Assembly: GCA_016788065.1 (NCBI GenBank) | Contig: JAEUTI010000042.1 | Location: forward strand, 27,857 to 91,856 | Source of the DNA: Bacteroidia bacterium | Lineage (GTDB): Bacteria; Bacteroidota; Bacteroidia; AKYH767-A; OLB10 | Direction: 5' to 3' | DNA length: 64,000 nucleotides | Shown here: piece by piece, positions 63,885-64,000 of the stretch | Position numbering within the stretch: position 1 is the first letter of the stretch | Layout of the letters: each line of letters begins with the position of its first letter | Translations under genes and position numbers: made by a program | Notes under the pieces: generated by a model | What the model saw: only the letters and a program-made list of their open reading frames with translations | Database searches by the model: none | Told to the model about the DNA's origin: nothing

Positions 63885-63892
63885 CGAAGATA
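63885..63892 (-). promoter_or_regulatory. -7 promoter box for lepA
   Basis: Minus-strand TATCTTCG, one mismatch from TAnnTTTG, ending seven bases before the ATG. Confidence 0.5.
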
Positions 63893-63961
63893 GTGCTTTT
63901 TTTAGAGATCTGATTAACCGTTTTAGGCTGTGCCTTCTTTTACTTTCCCGTTAGTTGACTT

Positions 63962-64000
63962 GCGCCCTGAGCGCGTTAATTATGCAGCAAAGCTGCGTTA
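63962..64000. repeat. Short GC-rich inverted repeats at the window edge
   Basis: GCGC (63962-63965) and GCGC (63971-63974), then GCAGC (63984-63988), AAA, GCTGC (63992-63996), with GCGTTA repeated at 63973-63978 and 63995-64000. The sequence is cut by the window end, so its extent is unknown. Confidence 0.3.

Noticed and set aside
1..64000. Insertion sequences, prophage, integrases, CRISPR arrays or restriction-modification genes
   Set aside because: No transposase, phage structural, cas, methylase or nuclease genes were seen, and no direct-repeat array exists in the intergenic regions.

Overview
The window is ordinary chromosomal DNA from a Bacteroidota bacterium. The evidence is the gliding lipoprotein GldH, two secreted proteins with type IX secretion (T9SS) C-terminal sorting domains, the holB-ricT-gldH and coaX-OMP-TPR-lptC-ppiD gene orders, an IPExxxVDY protein next to pyk, a heme-copper oxidase accessory cluster of the Bacteroidota type, and many promoters of the Bacteroidota form (TTG, about 19-20 bp, TAnnTTTG). 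The DNA is A+T-rich and compact. No insertion sequence, prophage, CRISPR array or plasmid gene was seen. The genus cannot be given from sequence reading alone.

Layout. 0-9.3 kb: an unknown helical protein, a single-domain response regulator, tRNA-Phe(GAA), then coaX, an outer-membrane barrel, a TPR protein, lptC, a small membrane protein and the chaperone ppiD, i.e. envelope biogenesis. 9.3-18.4 kb: gldH-ricT-holB (minus), pgk, cvpA and a VWA protein, small lipoprotein and cyclophilin genes, pheS. 18.4-26.2 kb: a GNAT gene, then the elongation operon purH-mreB-mreC-mreD-mrdA(PBP2)-rodA on the minus strand. 26.3-33.2 kb: an ABC permease without an ATPase, a small XRE regulator, and two T9SS cargo genes (a five-heme cytochrome and a seven-blade VCBS/ASPIC protein). 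33.2-40.4 kb: pyk with its IPExxxVDY partner, an outer-membrane barrel, tadA, a three-gene signalling cluster whose kinase lacks an H-box, bacilliredoxin, an acyltransferase and trpS. 40.4-45.9 kb: heme O synthase, two cox3 genes, cox4, SCO, DUF420, a small membrane protein and trhO. 45.9-64 kb: an epimerase, tyrS, a B12-binding MerR regulator with a [2Fe-2S] ferredoxin, a divergent SDR-photolyase pair, a sugar-nucleotide pair (epimerase, rmlA) with an MMPL transporter, a cysteine desulfurase, polA, an FAD reductase and lepA.

Most genes are housekeeping. The parts most worth a second look are the H-box-less split kinase operon (36.4-37.8 kb), the B12-MerR/ferredoxin/photolyase neighbourhood (48.5-52.5 kb), the T9SS cytochrome/propeller pair (28.3-33.2 kb), the large number of convergent gene pairs that abut or overlap at their stop codons, and promoters placed so close to start codons that several mRNAs should be nearly leaderless. 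I did not find a clear, wholly new multi-gene system. Many start codons were moved inward from the longest open frame because a -7 promoter box lies inside or just upstream of the extended N-terminus, or because the downstream Met begins a signal peptide or family-typical N-terminus.
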